Positions 61,009-64,000 of a stretch of 64,000 nucleotides of DNA are shown piece by piece. Origin of the DNA: Methylobacterium iners. Lineage in GTDB: Bacteria > Pseudomonadota > Alphaproteobacteria > Rhizobiales > Beijerinckiaceae. The DNA is taken from the NCBI RefSeq assembly GCF_022179305.1, contig NZ_BPQP01000020.1, positions 62,001-126,000 of the forward strand. Reading direction: 5' to 3'. The notes beneath the pieces were generated by a model that saw only the letters and a program-made list of their open reading frames with translations, searched no databases and was not told the DNA's origin. A program made the translations under genes and the position numbers. Each line of letters begins with the position of its first letter. Position 1 is the first letter of the stretch.

Positions 61009-61187
61009 GACGGTCGTACCCGCCACGCGTGTTGCCGGCGGCACTCCGATCCGTGCGGCTTCTCGTGCTGGCGCCAAATCGGGTTCGGCCGAGCACCGGA
61101 CCCCAAGCTGGTTCCGGCTTCCGGTCCGGTGCCGAAACAAGAAGCCGGATCCGTCCGAGGGAAGGGCCGGGTCGGGTGAACCGAATC

Positions 61188-61871
61188 TCAGCCCCGTCCC
61201 GAGCGCGCCGCAAGCCAGATCGTGTGCCGCGCACCGCCGCGCCCGGCACGAGCACGGACCGTGACGGTCTCCACCGCAAAGCCCGCTTGGGCGAGCCGCC
61301 GGGTGAAGGCGGCGTCGGGCGCGGCGGACCAGACGGCGAGCACACCGCCGGGGCGAAGCGCATTGCGGGCAGCGCTGAGGCCGACCGCGTGGTAGAGGCG
61401 GTCGTTGGAGGGCCGGGTCAGGCCGTCCGGGCCGTTGTCGACGTCGAGCAGGATGGCGTCGTAGGCCCCGCGCGCCGTGCGGATCGCCTCGGCCACGTCG
61501 CCCTCGCGGATCGCGACGCGGGAATCATCGAGACCGCGGCCCGAGACCTCCGCGAGCGGTCCGCGCGCCCAGGCCACGACACCTGGAACCAGCTCGGCGA
61601 CGGTGATCGCGGCATCCGGCCCCAGCGCGGCGAGCGCCGCGCGCAGGGTGAAGCCCATTCCGAGGCCGCCGATGAGCACGTGGGCGCCGGCCCGCGCCCC
61701 GATCCGCCCGCAGGCCAGCGTCGCCAGCGCCTCCTCGGAGCCGCTGAGCCGGCTGTTCATCAGCTCGTTGTCGCCGAGCCGGATCGCGAACTCGGACCCG
61801 CGCCGGAAAAGGCGCAGGGTGCCAGCCTCACCGGGGATCGGGATCGTGTCGAGGAGCGTCCAGGGGATCAC
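61188..61871 (-). CDS. spermidine-synthase-like methyltransferase-fold protein
   Basis: The 227 residues match the spermidine synthase-like branch: NELMNSRLSGSEEALATLAC, VLIGGLGMGFTLRAALAAL, TVAELVPGVVAWARGPL, DAILLDVDNGPDGLT. The Asp residues for aminopropyl transfer are partly represented, but this shorter group (about 230 residues) is not proven to make spermidine. Single gene with a divergent-style gap on the left containing short GC-rich inverted repeats (61053-61145). Confidence 0.82.
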   Translation of the reverse strand: MIPWTLLDTIPIPGEAGTLRLFRRGSEFAIRLGDNELMNSRLSGSEEALATLACGRIGARAGAHVLIGGLGMGFTLRAALAALGPDAAITVAELVPGVVAWARGPLAEVSGRGLDDSRVAIREGDVAEAIRTARGAYDAILLDVDNGPDGLTRPSNDRLYHAVGLSAARNALRPGGVLAVWSAAPDAAFTRRLAQAGFAVETVTVRARAGRGGARHTIWLAARSGRG

Positions 61872-61939
61872 CAGGGCCTCGACTTAAGAACGATATCTGA
61901 ACCAAAGGCGAAGGGCAGATTGAGAAAGATAGCCGAACA

Positions 61940-62055
61940 CCGTCATTCCGGGGCGCCGAAGGCGAACCCGGAATTCGGAGCCGCCGACGGTGCCTTAGCT
62001 GGCGCTCGCGGTGGTTATGGATCCCGGGTTCCGCTGCGCGGCCCCGGGATGACAG
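61940..62055. repeat. dispersed imperfect palindrome, copy D
   Basis: Most diverged copy: CGTCATTCCGGGGCGCCG at one end and GCGCGGCCCCGGGATGACAG at the other, with GGATCCCGGGTTCCG in place of the usual inner arm. Lies in the 270-nt gap between the spermidine-synthase-like gene and ftfL. Confidence 0.7.
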
Positions 62056-62141
62056 CGTTGGCTTCATCATCGTTGCGGCGAACGACGGCGGCATTCTAGG
62101 TTCGCACGTCTCATGGAACCATGCCGGCCCCGCTGACCGCC

Positions 62142-63815
62142 CTAGAACAGTCCCTCGATCTGACCGTTCGCGTCGAGGTGGATGCCCTCCGAGGCCGGCA
62201 CCTTGGGCAGGCCCGGCATCGTCATGATCTCACCGCAGATCACCACGACGAAGCCGGCGCCCGCCGAGAGCCGGACGTCGCGCACCGAGATGGTGTGGCC
62301 CGAGGGCGCGCCCATCAGGTTCGGATCGGTCGAGAACGAGTACTGGGTCTTGGCCATGCAGACCGGCAGGTTGCCGTAGCCGTCCTTCTCGAACTGCGCG
62401 AGCTTCCCCGCCGCCTTCTGCTCGACCATGATGTCGGCCGCGCCGTAGAGCTTCTGCGCGATGGTGCGGATCTTGTCCGTGAGTCCGGTCTCGTCGGCGT
62501 AGAGGAAGTTGAGGGGCTTCTGCTCGCCCTCGGCGAGCTTCACCACGGCCTGGGCCAACCCCTCGGCGCCGGCGCCGCCCTCCGCCCAGTGCTTGCAGGT
62601 GATCGCCTCGACGCCCAGCCGCTCGCGGCAGAGCTCCTTCAGCTTGGCGTGCTCGGCATCGGTGTCGGCGTAGAAGTGGTTGACGCCCACCACCACCGGC
62701 AGGCCGAAGCCGCGCACGTTCTCGACGTGGCGGGCGAGGTTGGCGAAGCCCTTCTCCAGCGCCGCGATGTTCTCGGCCCCGAGTTCCTTCTTGGAGACGC
62801 CGCCATGCATCTTGAGTGCGCGCACGGTCGCGACGATAACGACCGCCGAGGGCTTGAGGCCCGCCTGGCGGCACTTGATGTCGATGAACTTCTCCGCGCC
62901 GAGGTCTGCGCCGAAGCCCGCCTCCGTGACCACGTAATCGGCCATGCGCAGGCCCGCCCTGGTGGCGATCACCGAATTGCAGCCATGCGCGATGTTGGCG
63001 AAGGGGCCGCCGTGGATGAGCGCCGGGTTGCCCTCCAGCGTCTGGACGAGGTTCGGCTGCAGCGCGTCCTTGAGGAGCACCGTCATGGCGCCGGTGGCCT
63101 TCACGTCCTTGAGCGTCACCGGCTTGCGGTCGCGGGTCTCGGCGATGACGATGCGGCCCAGCCGCGCCTCGAGGTCGTCGAGGTCCTTCGCAAGACAGAA
63201 CACCGCCATCACCTCGGAGGCGACGGTGATGTCGAAGCCGTCCTCGCGGGGGAAGCCGTTGGCGACGCCGCCGAGGCTCGACGTGATCTGGCGCAGGGAG
63301 CGGTCGTTCATGTCGACGACCCGGCGCCAGGCGATGCGGCGAACGTCGATGTTGAGCTCGTTCGCCCAATAGACGTGGTTGTCGATGAGCGCGGCCGCGA
63401 GGCTGTGGGCCGCGGTGATGGCGTGGAAGTCGCCGGTGAAGTGCAGGTTGATCTGCTCCATCGGCACCACTTGCGACTTGCCGCCGCCGGCCGCGCCGCC
63501 CTTCATGCCGAAGCAGGGGCCGAGCGAAGGCTCGCGCAGGCAGGCGACGGTGCGCTTGCCGATGCGGTTGAGGCCGTCGCTGAGGCCCACCGTCGTCGTG
63601 GTCTTGCCCTCGCCGGCGGGCGTCGGCGAGATGGCGGTGACGAGGACGAGCTTGCCCTCCGGCTTGTCGGCGAGGCTCTTGATGTAGCCGTGGTCGATCT
63701 TGGCGATCGTGCGCCCGTAATTGTGCAGGGCCTCCTCGGGCACGCCGAGCTTCTCGGCCACCTGGGTGATCGGCTTCAGGGTCGCCGCGCGGGCGATCTC
63801 GATATCTGAGGGCAT
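62142..63815 (-). CDS. fhs: formate-tetrahydrofolate ligase
   Basis: Also called ftfL in methylotrophs. It joins formate to tetrahydrofolate using ATP, giving 10-formyl-H4F and feeding C1 units into the serine cycle; essential for growth on methanol in Methylobacterium extorquens. The 557 residues begin [16 protein letters not shown] and contain the P-loop [56 protein letters not shown] and [14 protein letters not shown]. Ends [10 protein letters not shown]. The overall match to the methylobacterial enzyme, as remembered, is close with scattered substitutions. Runs toward 62142; its promoter lies in 63816-64000. Confidence 0.97.
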   Translation of the reverse strand: MPSDIEIARAATLKPITQVAEKLGVPEEALHNYGRTIAKIDHGYIKSLADKPEGKLVLVTAISPTPAGEGKTTTTVGLSDGLNRIGKRTVACLREPSLGPCFGMKGGAAGGGKSQVVPMEQINLHFTGDFHAITAAHSLAAALIDNHVYWANELNIDVRRIAWRRVVDMNDRSLRQITSSLGGVANGFPREDGFDITVASEVMAVFCLAKDLDDLEARLGRIVIAETRDRKPVTLKDVKATGAMTVLLKDALQPNLVQTLEGNPALIHGGPFANIAHGCNSVIATRAGLRMADYVVTEAGFGADLGAEKFIDIKCRQAGLKPSAVVIVATVRALKMHGGVSKKELGAENIAALEKGFANLARHVENVRGFGLPVVVGVNHFYADTDAEHAKLKELCRERLGVEAITCKHWAEGGAGAEGLAQAVVKLAEGEQKPLNFLYADETGLTDKIRTIAQKLYGAADIMVEQKAAGKLAQFEKDGYGNLPVCMAKTQYSFSTDPNLMGAPSGHTISVRDVRLSAGAGFVVVICGEIMTMPGLPKVPASEGIHLDANGQIEGLF

Positions 63816-64000
63816 GGTCGCGTCTCTTCCCGTCTGTCTCGACCGCCGGCCTTGAGCCGTGCGGCCTCGTCCTGGCCACGCGGCCTCCGGACGGCCACGC
63901 TAAACCCATCGGGCCAGTTTTATCGAGGGCCGGGAGAAAAGCGCCTCGGAATTTTTCAACGCGCGCGCAAAAATTCGTTCTTGGATCTCAGCCCGTCATG

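Overview
The window is a GC-rich alphaproteobacterial chromosome segment, most likely from Methylobacterium sensu lato. The clearest pointers are a 557-residue formate-tetrahydrofolate ligase of the methylotroph type (complement 62142-63815), a methylmalonyl-CoA mutase large subunit (used in the ethylmalonyl-CoA route), MucR, DUF6894, DUF5334 and NepR/HWE-kinase proteins, and alphaproteobacterial gene orders such as ffs-dnaX, lptF-lptG-lptD and plsX-fabH-ihfA-merR. Species cannot be assigned from sequence reading alone.

Layout. 1-29763 is ordinary core genome: transporter tail, carB, greA, an ELM1-like gene, trxB, a LysR regulator, a brnTA toxin-antitoxin pair, msrP, fadD, pepA, the LPS-transport block lptF-lptG-lptD followed directly by pdxA and rsmA, a Tim44-like gene, a PAS/LOV-like histidine kinase, an S24 repressor-like gene, DUF952-pyrD, methylmalonyl-CoA mutase and a GDP-mannose pathway enzyme.

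29785-44323 is the accessory region and the most unusual part. One gene, comM (YifB-type Mg-chelatase-like branch-migration helicase, minus strand), is cut into three pieces by two separate insertions. Insertion I (30341-36970, about 6.6 kb) carries a lipocalin-like protein, a PAS hybrid histidine kinase and a very large GAF/multi-PAS HWE kinase broken by one in-frame TAA. Insertion II (37940-44306, about 6.4 kb) lies between 21-bp direct repeats (attL/attR) inside codons 6-13 of comM and carries a truncated tyrosine integrase next to attR, a MucR regulator, small proteins, an RTX-type repeat protein between IS5-family relics, a frameshifted umuD homologue behind a (TC)17 tract, and small membrane proteins. 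Both look like decayed integrative elements.

44469-64000 returns to core genome: PepSY protein, 4.5S RNA and dnaX, the proton-pumping pyrophosphatase hppA, DUF177 and cytochrome bc1 chaperone genes, bamE, then a NepR-like protein, a HAD phosphatase and an intact HWE kinase (probable general-stress signalling), an old yellow enzyme, plsX-fabH-ihfA-merR, a methyltransferase/Rrf2 unit with a divergent NAD(P)-binding gene, a spermidine-synthase-like gene and ftfL/fhs.

A dispersed imperfect palindrome of about 120 bp occurs four times in intergenic DNA. No CRISPR array, tRNA or rRNA was recognised; the one RNA gene found is the SRP RNA.
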